From positions 4,022 through 68,021 of the forward strand of contig CAMYIG010000049.1 of the NCBI GenBank assembly GCA_947258425.1: DNA of 64,000 nt, written 5' to 3'. The notes beneath the pieces are model-generated. The model ran no database searches. It saw only the letters and a program-made list of their open reading frames with translations, and was not told the origin of the DNA. Source of the DNA: SZUA-76 sp945787585 (GTDB lineage: Bacteria; Pseudomonadota; Gammaproteobacteria; SZUA-140). This document shows positions 27,703 through 36,236 of the stretch, one piece after another (position 1 is the stretch's first letter; each line of letters begins with the position of its first letter). A program made the position numbers and the translations under genes.

Positions 27703-28728
27703 TCAAGCCAGTTTCAAGATCGCTTCCGGGAGCGGTGTAATAAACATCGCATCGCCATAGCTGTAAAAGCGATAACGCTGTTCAATGGCGTGTCGGTAGG
27801 CCGCCAGCATATTTTCACGGCCACCAAAGGCACTCACCAGCATCAATAGCGTCGATTCTGGCATGTGAAAATTGGTCACCAGCGCATCGACACAACTGAA
27901 ACGATAACCGGGGTAGATAAAGATATTCGTTTCGCCACTGAACGCGCTCGGCACACCCGCTTGGGACGCGGTTTCAAGACTGCGAACCACGGTGGTGCCG
28001 ACCGCAATCACCCGCCCACCACGCGCTCTTGTCTCGATGATGGCATCACAAGTGGCCTGCGGTACTTCGACATATTCATAGTGCATTTCATGCGTGGCGA
28101 TGTCATCGACCCGTACCGGCTTGACTGTCGTCTGCCTGGCTCCTTTGGCGCTGATTTCGTCCAGTATCGATTGATCAAAATGAAGACCCGCCGTGGGCGC
28201 CGCGACCGCGCCGGGATGCTCAGCAAATATCGTTTGGTAACGCTGCTGATCAAATGCGTCATCTGAACGATCAATGTACGGCGGCAGCGGCATGTGACCA
28301 ATCGCCTGTACGACCGCAATTGCGCTACGTTGATCATCAAGGCGCAGCTGATAAAAACCGTTATCGCGTGCAATGACTTCAGCCTTAATGCCCTCTTCAC
28401 CCAGCAGTAACTGCCCACCCACTTTGGGGGCTTTGCTGGCTCGGATCTGCACCAAAAGTTCACTGTCACTGAGTACACGCTCCAGCATGACCTCGATACG
28501 CCCGCCACTCGCTTTTGTACCAAAAATACGCGCCGGAATCACGCGGGTGTTATTAAGGACGAGTAGATCATCTTTATTAAGTAGCGTTGGTAACTGCGCA
28601 AATTGTTGGTCACGCCATTCACCCTTTGCACCATCAAGGCATAACAGGCGACTCTGGGTACGCTCCCTTAAGGGCCACTGTGCAATCAAATCGGGTGGTA
28701 AATCAAAATTAAAATCGGAAAGCTGCAT
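27703..28728 (-). CDS. queA: S-adenosylmethionine:tRNA ribosyltransferase-isomerase
   Basis: A 341-residue enzyme that turns preQ1-tRNA into epoxyqueuosine-tRNA. I start it at 28728 (MQLSDFNFDLP) because this aligns with E. coli MRVTDFSFELP; a GTG at 28746 and an adjacent ATG at 28731 are alternatives. Motifs: LIAQWPLRERTQSRLL, VLNNTRVIPAR, GHMPLPPYI, AAPTAGLHF and TNFHMPESTLLMLVSAF. It is the first gene of the queA-tgt-yajC-secD-secF operon. Confidence 0.96.
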   Translation of the reverse strand: MQLSDFNFDLPPDLIAQWPLRERTQSRLLCLDGAKGEWRDQQFAQLPTLLNKDDLLVLNNTRVIPARIFGTKASGGRIEVMLERVLSDSELLVQIRASKAPKVGGQLLLGEEGIKAEVIARDNGFYQLRLDDQRSAIAVVQAIGHMPLPPYIDRSDDAFDQQRYQTIFAEHPGAVAAPTAGLHFDQSILDEISAKGARQTTVKPVRVDDIATHEMHYEYVEVPQATCDAIIETRARGGRVIAVGTTVVRSLETASQAGVPSAFSGETNIFIYPGYRFSCVDALVTNFHMPESTLLMLVSAFGGRENMLAAYRHAIEQRYRFYSYGDAMFITPLPEAILKLA

Positions 28729-28779
28729 CATCTCTACTGCGGTCACTCATTCTGTTTAGCTATTATCGACACGGTCTGC

Positions 28780-28809
28780 TTGTCACGTTGCATCGAACAC
28801 TTGTATAAT
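28780..28809 (+). promoter_or_regulatory. Sigma-70 promoter of tRNA-Leu
   Basis: TTGTCA (28780-28785) and a consensus TATAAT (28804-28809) are 18 bases apart. The tRNA begins 13 bases after the -10 box, after a C/G-rich CCGCGTTCCCC start region, as usual for stable RNA promoters. Confidence 0.75.
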
Positions 28810-28822
28810 CCGCGTTCCCCGT

Positions 28823-28906
28823 GCCGGGGTGGCGGAACTGGTAGACGCGTCGGATTCAAAATCCGATGGCCTTGCGGTCGTGAGAGTTCGAGTCTCTTTT
28901 CCAGCA
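28823..28906 (+). tRNA. tRNA-Leu (anticodon CAA)
   Basis: A class II tRNA. The D-arm is GGCGGAACTGGTAGACGC. The anticodon stem TCGGA/TCCGA encloses TTCAAAA, giving anticodon CAA at 28857-28859. A long variable arm has GGCC paired with GGTC, and the T-arm is GAGAG-TTCGAGT-CTCTT. The acceptor stem GCCGGGG pairs with TTCCAGC with a C-A mismatch at position 3-70 and two G-U pairs at its base. The discriminator is A, and the next bases are CTC, so CCA is not encoded. The identity is clear from the arms; the imperfect acceptor stem is unusual. Confidence 0.9.
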
Positions 28907-29124
28907 CTCTCTTTTCTGCTTCCCGTATTACCGACTTCTGAAACTAACCAACGCACTATCCGCGCGGGCGCAATGATAGCACAAGCCAGCCGCCAGTCCT
29001 CAATAGCACGCTAAACGCACCATGCAAAGCCAGAGCACCTATTTCAGACGATATGTTATGATCGTACTGTGCGCCATCCAACGCGCGTTTCGAGGGGTTT
29101 TTCCGCAACGATATAACAGGATGG

Positions 29125-31278
29125 ATGGGATCAGGTATGAAAGAGAGTCAACCACCTGCGCTGACGAAGGCGGCTCATAAGATACTGGAGGCGCGCCACC
29201 CCGCGCCGTTTGAATACCTCGGCAGACATCGCCTCCCGCAGCACAGTCCACACAAAAGCACTGTTCGCATCATCCTACCTGCCGCTGTTACGGCCTCGAT
29301 TATAGAGCTGCCACGACCCATGCGACGTCTCGAGGATAGCCCCATTTTTGAAGTCGACGTGAATGATGAAGAGGACTCACTTCCCGAGCACTATTCGATT
29401 GAGTGGCAAGATGTCGCAGGAAACCTGCATCGCGCTTATGATCCCTACAGTTTTTCAGCACAAATTTCTGACCGCGATCTCGAGCTATTTATAGCGGGAA
29501 GACTACATCATGCAGCAGAGGTACTCGGCGCTCACCTGACAACTGTCGATGATATTAGCGGTGTATGCTTTTCCATCTGGGCACCTAATGCAGCATGCGT
29601 AAGCGTTGTCGGTGATTTTAACCAGTGGGATAATCGCTGTCATGCCATGCAAACAAGAGGCACAAGTGGTATATGGGGGCTGTTCATCCCCGACCTTGAA
29701 GGCGGTGAACACTACCTGTTTGACATACGAAGCAACCACAGTGGCAAACGTCACCTCAGGCCTGATCCCTACGCCAGGCAGTTTGATACTGCCGCTACCA
29801 ATAATGCCATCGTGACCGTTACCAGTGAACATCACTGGAAGGACAGCCAATGGCTTCACCAGCGCGCATCTTACGACTGGCAACATGCACCTATTTCCTG
29901 CTACGAAGTACATCTCGGTTCCTGGCAACGCCATCAATCGGGGGCAGTATTCAATTATCGTGAACTGGCCAAACAACTTATCGATTATGTACGCACTACA
30001 GGCTTTACACATATTGTACTGTGTGCGGACACGTCCGTTGAATGCTATGACGGTTACTTTGCTCCGGATAGTCGGCATGGAACCCCGGATGATTTCCGAT
30101 ATTTCATCGATCACTGTCATCAACACCGCATCGGGGTGATGCTCAACTGGGTGGTTGATCACCTGCCGCACCACTGCAGCTATCTCAAGCAGTTCGATGG
30201 CGCAGCGCTCTATGAGCTGGCCACGCACAATACATCTAACTTTGATTACAGCCAACAGGGCGTCAGAAACTTTCTGCTATCAAGCGCACTTTTCTGGCTA
30301 GATAATTATCATATTGACGGCCTGAAACTACGCACAACCACCTCAATGCTCTATCTTGACGGCCAGCAAAATGATGATGTGCTCTCGCTGCTACGTGAAA
30401 TCAATGACCTCGCCCACCAACAATCCCCCGGCGTGCTAATGCTTGCGGATGAAAACAGTGTGATGCCAAAGGTAACCAGCGCCACAGGCCTCGGTGGTCT
30501 TGGGTTCAGCATGAAATGGAATAACAGCTGGCATCACGACACGCTTAAGTACATGGCCCATGAAACGGCACAACGTCCAGCACATCACGATGCGCTCATT
30601 TTCAATCAACACTATGCCTTTAATGAAAAATTCATGCTGCCCTTTTCACACCCAACCGAACAGCAAGATAGTCGCGCGTTGCTCTTCCAGATGCCAGGCG
30701 ATGAACCGCAACGATTCGCCAACCTGCGCCTGCTCTACAGCTACATGTATACATACCCAGGGAAAAAGTTATTGTTTATGGGTAATGAGTTTGCCACAAC
30801 ATCGGCATGGAATGCACAGACAGCACTGCCATGGGAACTCGCTGATGAACCACTACATGATGGGTTATCCAAAATGGTCACAGAGCTTAATGCGCTCTAC
30901 CGAAACACTCGAGCGCTGTACTACTATGATTTTAATGAGCAGGGATTTGAATGGATTGATTGTCACGACTCGAGTCAGTCACTACTCGTCTTCCAGCGTA
31001 AGGCTGACGAACACACTGTTATCGTCGCACTAAACTTTTCTAACGCCACACGCAACAGTTACCGCATTGGTGTCCCTTATCAGACAAAATACAAAGAGAT
31101 CTTCAATTCGGATTCTTATCACTTCGGCGGTGAAGAACGACTCAACAGCAGCGGCATCCTGTCAGAAAAAACCCCGTGGATGAAGCTGCCTTTTTCGATC
31201 ACCATCACGCTGCCAGCACTCTCCGCAGTAATCCTCAAACCGCTTTCATCGGCTACTGCACCCACAACATCCCAGTAA
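29125..31278 (+). CDS. GlgB-like protein lacking all catalytic acids (branching-enzyme pseudoenzyme)
   Basis: A 717-residue homologue of glycogen branching enzyme along its whole length (numbers from the ATG at 29125; the ATG at 29137 is an alternative). N-terminal domain about 15-125; CBM48-like domain 130-235 (FSIWAPNAACVSVVGDFNQW); GH13 barrel from YEVHLGSW at 260 to about 600; beta-sandwich to the end (YRIGVP, GFEWIDC). The catalytic positions are changed. The nucleophile aspartate of LRVDAVAS is R403 (KLRTTTS). The acid/base glutamate of AEES is D442 (ADEN). The third aspartate of SHDE is P510 (SHPT). The aspartate of DWVP is N341. A loop after SMLYLD is shortened. The frame is intact, so this is not simple decay. 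It is not next to other glg genes. A structural, glucan-binding or regulatory role is inference. Confidence 0.88.
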   Translation: MGSGMKESQPPALTKAAHKILEARHPAPFEYLGRHRLPQHSPHKSTVRIILPAAVTASIIELPRPMRRLEDSPIFEVDVNDEEDSLPEHYSIEWQDVAGNLHRAYDPYSFSAQISDRDLELFIAGRLHHAAEVLGAHLTTVDDISGVCFSIWAPNAACVSVVGDFNQWDNRCHAMQTRGTSGIWGLFIPDLEGGEHYLFDIRSNHSGKRHLRPDPYARQFDTAATNNAIVTVTSEHHWKDSQWLHQRASYDWQHAPISCYEVHLGSWQRHQSGAVFNYRELAKQLIDYVRTTGFTHIVLCADTSVECYDGYFAPDSRHGTPDDFRYFIDHCHQHRIGVMLNWVVDHLPHHCSYLKQFDGAALYELATHNTSNFDYSQQGVRNFLLSSALFWLDNYHIDGLKLRTTTSMLYLDGQQNDDVLSLLREINDLAHQQSPGVLMLADENSVMPKVTSATGLGGLGFSMKWNNSWHHDTLKYMAHETAQRPAHHDALIFNQHYAFNEKFMLPFSHPTEQQDSRALLFQMPGDEPQRFANLRLLYSYMYTYPGKKLLFMGNEFATTSAWNAQTALPWELADEPLHDGLSKMVTELNALYRNTRALYYYDFNEQGFEWIDCHDSSQSLLVFQRKADEHTVIVALNFSNATRNSYRIGVPYQTKYKEIFNSDSYHFGGEERLNSSGILSEKTPWMKLPFSITITLPALSAVILKPLSSATAPTTSQ

Positions 31279-31954
31279 AAGATAATACGCCCCACAACAT
31301 CAGAGGATAAATCCACTGAAAAACAGGCGGCGTAGCCATCATCGACAAAGCGACCTCATGTGGCGGTGTGTTTTTGGCCCGCTCGACAACCGCACTAAAT
31401 ACAGTTGCAGAAAGCTTTCCGATCTCATCTAGTTGACGTGGTATCTTGCCCTTTTCCGGTATGTGTTGAGAGATGATCAATTGCGCCTCAGCCATTGCAT
31501 CAAACACCAGCACCATACGCAATGCGACCATCTCAGGCTTAACACCGATTATCCATAACGGACGCACCAGAAAAAGAATCGCCGACAGTAACTGCTCTCG
31601 AGAGAGCGTGCATAGCAACAGATTCACGCTCGCAATGACGATGGCCAGTGCAATCACTCGCTGCATGCCACTTAAAAATCCTTCATATGTCGGCAGCCAC
31701 GCCTCCAACACAGCCCACTGTAACAGTGGCTCACCCGGGGTAAACCAGCAATAGACAATGAGTATTGAAAACAGGAACCAACGCATGCGCCGCAACATGA
31801 CCAGCGCTGAGTGAAAATAGGCGCCACCATCACGGCTATAAAGAAAAATCATTAACAGCGTGGATAACAACAGCGTGGATGGCGTAGAAAATGCGAGCGC
31901 CGAAACCAACACCAGAAAGCAGGTAATTAAAACGGCAGGATGGATATTCACCAT
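31253..31954 (-). CDS. EcfT/CbiQ-like membrane protein
   Basis: A 233-residue integral membrane protein with about five hydrophobic segments. The opening NIHPAVLITCFLVLVSALAF resembles the HP-x-T start of EcfT/CbiQ transmembrane subunits of energy-coupling-factor transporters. The middle helix pair (FLSGMQRVIALAIVIASVNLLLCTLSREQLLSAI) matches the family pattern of an RxxxxxxxxxS/T helix followed by LxxAL. No adjacent ATPase (EcfA) or substrate-binding subunit is present, and the Ala-Arg-Gly coupling motifs are not evident. It overlaps the end of the GlgB-like gene tail to tail by 26 bases. Family membership is probable; the substrate is unknown. Confidence 0.65.
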   Translation of the reverse strand: MVNIHPAVLITCFLVLVSALAFSTPSTLLLSTLLMIFLYSRDGGAYFHSALVMLRRMRWFLFSILIVYCWFTPGEPLLQWAVLEAWLPTYEGFLSGMQRVIALAIVIASVNLLLCTLSREQLLSAILFLVRPLWIIGVKPEMVALRMVLVFDAMAEAQLIISQHIPEKGKIPRQLDEIGKLSATVFSAVVERAKNTPPHEVALSMMATPPVFQWIYPLMLWGVLSFTGMLWVQ

Positions 31955-32017
31955 TATCTCAAATCAGCCAGTGATGGTAGCGAGCAGCACAACCTATTTA
32001 AATCAGAAAATCTAATA

Positions 32018-35000
32018 CTACGCGATGCGTTCGATTAATTCGTTAGCATCTTTTTTCTGATCATCATTACCATCATTGACGACTTCATCAAGAATGCCCT
32101 TTGCACTCTCGTTATCACCCATGTCGATATAGGCCCTGGCGAGGTCAAGTTTTGTACCTACTTCATCCTCTGCCGAAAACAGATCGCTATCTTCAAGGTC
32201 ACCGAACTCTTCATCAAGGGAAGAGATATCGGCACTAAAGTCGGAAAGCCAGTCATCATCACTCGTCGAGTCGCCGGTACCGCTATTATCCAGCCCGGCA
32301 AAGAGGTCTTCCTCAACATCTTCAACTGCCGTAGCAGTAGTCTCGGTAACAGCATCAGAGGAAATTTCTGTGGCAGATGTATTTTTCTCAGTAACATCGA
32401 AGTCTGATGCATTATCACTGTCGTCTAATATCAGACTATCATTTAAATCTTCGCTATCATCCGCTAAGATTGGCTGACTCTCCAGTCCTTCGAATTCAAG
32501 CTCGTTTTCAACATCATCAACCTTTGTCTCGAGTGAATCGGTCACAGTAGCGTCATCATCTAGCCCTAATGCCACATCATTTTCAGTAAAATCGAGCGTA
32601 TTATCTTCACTGCTAAGGTTATCAGCCACATCCTCATCAAAAGACAGCTCAGAGGATGCATCCTTATTAGTATCAGCAACGCTGTCTAATGCAAACTCAT
32701 TTTCAAAGGTGATCTCATCACTATTCTCTGTACTAGCATCAAGACCTTCAAGCGCATCTTCGGAGGCGGTCAAGTCTAAATCAGGTAACGCATCGGCATT
32801 ACCCTCTGAAGCCATTTCCATCGCAGAATCAAGGCTTGCCTCAAGCTCACCAAGATCATCGAGTGCATTAAATGCATCGCCCAATTCGCTTTCACTAAGC
32901 GCACCCATGTCGTCTTCATTGACATCGTCGAATGGATTATCACTCTCCGATGCAACAGCAGTCGCGGACGAATTATTTCCGTCCATCTCCAGATCACCAA
33001 GATCGAGTTCACCACCAAGATCAGGTAAATCCATTGCGAGTTCATCACTAGCACCGGTACTATCAACAGCGACTTCATCATTGAAAAGCAAGCTGGTTGG
33101 TGCAATTTTTCTGCCCATTTCCGCAACGCCTTTCCAGATACTGCTATTGCTATCACCTAATGAAGCCTGTAATTTCTCCGCACGCTCAATAAATGCTTCT
33201 TTTTTATCACTCGCAGCATAGACTTCTAGCAACTTAACTTGTACGTCAAGGCGATCGGGTTCGTTTTGCACTGCTTCACTCAACAGCTCTTCAGCCTTAT
33301 CGTAACGACGATATGCCAGGTAAACATCCGCTTCGGCGATCGCATCGATTTCATCATCATCACTGACATCCATGCCTCCTGAGTTTGAATACTCAGGTAT
33401 CACATCATTTAATACAGACTCAACCGCCTCATCGCTATTCTCCGCAGCCACTTCAGGCTCAGATACAGGTGTTTGTGAGTAGGAAGCGTCGTCATCCGCC
33501 TCCATTGCCTCTTCAAAAGCAGCCATTTTACGACGACGCATAACCAGGCCACCGGCCACAACCGCGATCACAGCTACGCCACCCAGAAGGATGACGGGAT
33601 CAAAGCCACCCAACATGCCCTCTACATCAGGCAACATTGAGGCACTATCACCCATCAAACCGTCAAAAACGGCGAGGGCATCATCTATCATTGATGTTTC
33701 TACTGGGGGCGGTGGTATCGCGACTGGTGGCGGTGTCGTTATTGATGATTCAGTCGTCGCAGATGCTGATTGAGATTCCTCATTTGAGGCGACCATGCTC
33801 TCTGGCTCCATTTCCTCAAGCACTACCTCATCTGGCAGCTGTTCAGTACCATTCTCGGGCACTTCTGCCGTGACAGGTGATTCAGGACTGGCTTGCATCG
33901 CTGATAGCGTATCGCCCTTGAGTGTCATCAGACGCTGCATTGATGCCAACTGTTCTTCGAGCGCCGCTAGTCGTTTGCGCAGCTCTTCGTTTTCCTGACG
34001 ACTGACATCAACAGATTCCATCGCGAATGCCAACTCCTGTCGCACATCGCCTTCGGATGCATCGAGTGCGCTACCAGAACCGGCTTGCGACATACCTTCA
34101 GCAGGTGCTACCAGCTTCAAACGAGATTCAACTTCACCCTGGCTACCCGCTGCCGCCATCCCGCGCTCACTACTACCTCCACTACGACCCAGTGGTCGTT
34201 GGCCAGCAGCTAGTGCTGTTGAGTGTTTCGCATCTACCCACTGCTCATACTGTAGCTTTGCGATACGTTCTGCTTCACCCGAAGTCATCTCTGAAATCAC
34301 CGCTGGATCAGCAATTCGCAACACATAACCCGCTTTCAGGTTGTTAATATTCTGTTGATCAAACGCCTGTGGATTTTCGTTCAACAGTGCCATCATCACC
34401 TGCTGCACCGTTACGCTGTTATCAGGCTTCATCTGCGAAGCAATTCTCCACAGGGTGTCGGTCGTTTTGACCGGGCCGTAGGTAATCTCGCCGTTATTTG
34501 CGATAGACACTTCACTTGTGCGCCGCGCGACACGAGGTGCTACCCGAGCAGGGGCAACGTCGACTACATCATCTGTCGCGGATGAAGCACCCCGTGATAC
34601 TTCGCCACCACCGTTCGAAGCGGCTTCATCTTCAAATAATGGAATATCAAGGGCCGAAGGACGCTCGTCCACCAATACGGGGGGATCAAGTAATAAGGTG
34701 TATTCACGCAGAATGCGACCACCGGGCCAATTAGCTTCAATGATAAAATCAAGAAACGGTTCTTTCACTGGCTCATGTGAAGTGATCTTAAGATACGGCT
34801 CACCATTGGTGCGCTTTAATACCTGAAACTTAAACTTTGTCAGAAAAAAGGGCCGCTCAAGTCCTGCTTTTTCGAAATCATCTCTGGAAGCGAGTTTAAC
34901 ATTGATCTCTTCAGCGTCGGTATTTCCTACAGAGAGCAGCCCAATCTCAGCATCCAGCGACTGGTTGAGTGCCGAGTGAAGATTAATCTCTCCAAGCCCG

Positions 35001-35080
35001 AGCGAAAAACTATTAACCGGCAACAACAGTAGAAGCATGGCAAAAAATTTAGCCAAATCCTTCATGAGTCCAGGTAACAT
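32018..35080 (-). CDS. fimV: FimV/HubP polar organiser protein
   Basis: A 1020-residue membrane protein. The ATG at 35080 has AAGGAG upstream; a longer start at 35104 is possible. A signal sequence (FFAMLLLLLPVNSFSLG) is followed by the FimV N-terminal domain, GLGEINLHSALNQSLDAEI. A LysM-type peptidoglycan-binding segment is at about 200-265 (TTDTLWRIASQM... NINNLKAGYVLRI). A coiled coil (LRKRLAALEEQLASMQRLM), then one transmembrane helix near 505-525, then a very acidic cytoplasmic part rich in Asp/Glu/Ser, and the conserved C-terminal FimV motif KLDLARAYIDMGD. Such proteins localise type IV pili, flagella or chromosome origins at the cell pole. It is next to asd, as in Pseudomonas. Confidence 0.93.
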   Translation of the reverse strand: MLPGLMKDLAKFFAMLLLLLPVNSFSLGLGEINLHSALNQSLDAEIGLLSVGNTDAEEINVKLASRDDFEKAGLERPFFLTKFKFQVLKRTNGEPYLKITSHEPVKEPFLDFIIEANWPGGRILREYTLLLDPPVLVDERPSALDIPLFEDEAASNGGGEVSRGASSATDDVVDVAPARVAPRVARRTSEVSIANNGEITYGPVKTTDTLWRIASQMKPDNSVTVQQVMMALLNENPQAFDQQNINNLKAGYVLRIADPAVISEMTSGEAERIAKLQYEQWVDAKHSTALAAGQRPLGRSGGSSERGMAAAGSQGEVESRLKLVAPAEGMSQAGSGSALDASEGDVRQELAFAMESVDVSRQENEELRKRLAALEEQLASMQRLMTLKGDTLSAMQASPESPVTAEVPENGTEQLPDEVVLEEMEPESMVASNEESQSASATTESSITTPPPVAIPPPPVETSMIDDALAVFDGLMGDSASMLPDVEGMLGGFDPVILLGGVAVIAVVAGGLVMRRRKMAAFEEAMEADDDASYSQTPVSEPEVAAENSDEAVESVLNDVIPEYSNSGGMDVSDDDEIDAIAEADVYLAYRRYDKAEELLSEAVQNEPDRLDVQVKLLEVYAASDKKEAFIERAEKLQASLGDSNSSIWKGVAEMGRKIAPTSLLFNDEVAVDSTGASDELAMDLPDLGGELDLGDLEMDGNNSSATAVASESDNPFDDVNEDDMGALSESELGDAFNALDDLGELEASLDSAMEMASEGNADALPDLDLTASEDALEGLDASTENSDEITFENEFALDSVADTNKDASSELSFDEDVADNLSSEDNTLDFTENDVALGLDDDATVTDSLETKVDDVENELEFEGLESQPILADDSEDLNDSLILDDSDNASDFDVTEKNTSATEISSDAVTETTATAVEDVEEDLFAGLDNSGTGDSTSDDDWLSDFSADISSLDEEFGDLEDSDLFSAEDEVGTKLDLARAYIDMGDNESAKGILDEVVNDGNDDQKKDANELIERIA

Positions 35081-35168
35081 TCCTTCTCCTTTTCGTCTAA
35101 GCATTGTCTCCGCACCTTAAAATACAATCGTTGCAAAGTAGTTAACGGCAGCTTTTTTCAGAAACTCA

Positions 35169-36194
35169 CTAATTTATATAATCATTTATCAAAATTTCTG
35201 CAATCTGCACACTATTGAGTGCTGCGCCCTTCCTAACATTGTCTGCTACGACCCATAAATCCAGTCCACGTGGGTGCGAAATATCTTCGCGGATTCGGCC
35301 AACATAGACCGGATCGGTCCCCACAGACTCTGTCACGGCAGTGGGGTAGCCACCGGATTGACGCTCATCCAGTACCACAATGCCCGGTGCATCCTGAAGT
35401 ACGGCCGTTGCATCCTCAACAGTAATCTTTTTGCGCGTTTCAATGTGAATCGCCTCCGAGTGCCCATAAAACACAGGAACCCGTACTGCTGTGGGGTTAA
35501 CCAAGATAGCGTCATCTGCAAAGATTTTTTTAGTTTCCCACACCATTTTCATCTCTTCCTTGGTGTAACCGTTCTCAAGGAAAACATCGATTTGCGGTAA
35601 TACATTAAACGCAATCTGTTTTGGATAGACATTCGTCTTAATCTCCTGGGCATTCAATAAGGCCGCTGTCTGTCCCGCCAGCTCTTCAATCGCCTGCTTA
35701 CCAGTCCCAGAAACTGCCTGATAGGTGCAGACATTAATCCGCTCAATCCCGACCGCATCATAGATCGGCTTTAACGCCACCAGCATCTGAATGGTTGAAC
35801 AGTTTGGATTGGCAATAATATTGCGCTTTTTATAATCGGCCACCGCATCCGGGTTGACCTCCGGCACCACCAGCGGAATATCATCGTCATAACGAAAATG
35901 TGAAGTGTTATCGATCACCACGCAACCCGCCGCAGCAGCAATCGGAGCATACTTCTCCGAAACGCTGCCGCCCGCAGAAAAGAGTGCGATCTGTACCTTA
36001 GAGAAATCGAATGTATCAAGATCTTCGACCCTCAAGTGTTTACCCTTAAATTCAACGCGCTTGCCCGCTGAGCGGCTGCTCGCCAATGGGTAGAGCGTAT
36101 CCACCGGAAAATTCCGTTCGGCCAAAATGCTGATCATGGTCTCACCGACGGCACCTGTTGCACCGACTACCGCGACATCATATTTTTTGCTCAT
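35169..36194 (-). CDS. asd: Aspartate-semialdehyde dehydrogenase
   Basis: A 341-residue enzyme that reduces aspartyl phosphate in lysine, threonine, methionine and diaminopimelate synthesis. The nucleotide-binding VAVVGATGAVGETM is at the N-terminus. The active cysteine is near residue 132 in IANPNCSTIQ. TYQAVSGTGKQAIEEL and RVPVFYGHSEAIHIE are also conserved. The ATG at 36194 follows AAGGAAG. It lies between leuB and fimV in the common leuCDB-asd-fimV order. Confidence 0.97.
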   Translation of the reverse strand: MSKKYDVAVVGATGAVGETMISILAERNFPVDTLYPLASSRSAGKRVEFKGKHLRVEDLDTFDFSKVQIALFSAGGSVSEKYAPIAAAAGCVVIDNTSHFRYDDDIPLVVPEVNPDAVADYKKRNIIANPNCSTIQMLVALKPIYDAVGIERINVCTYQAVSGTGKQAIEELAGQTAALLNAQEIKTNVYPKQIAFNVLPQIDVFLENGYTKEEMKMVWETKKIFADDAILVNPTAVRVPVFYGHSEAIHIETRKKITVEDATAVLQDAPGIVVLDERQSGGYPTAVTESVGTDPVYVGRIREDISHPRGLDLWVVADNVRKGAALNSVQIAEILINDYIN

Positions 36195-36236
36195 CAATAA
36201 CTTCCTTACGTTTTTCGCTTTAAATTTTCTTCAATG

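Noticed and set aside
29503..30255. 250-residue open frame on the minus strand inside the GlgB-like gene
   Set aside because: The sense frame matches GlgB along its full length; the antisense frame has no family features.
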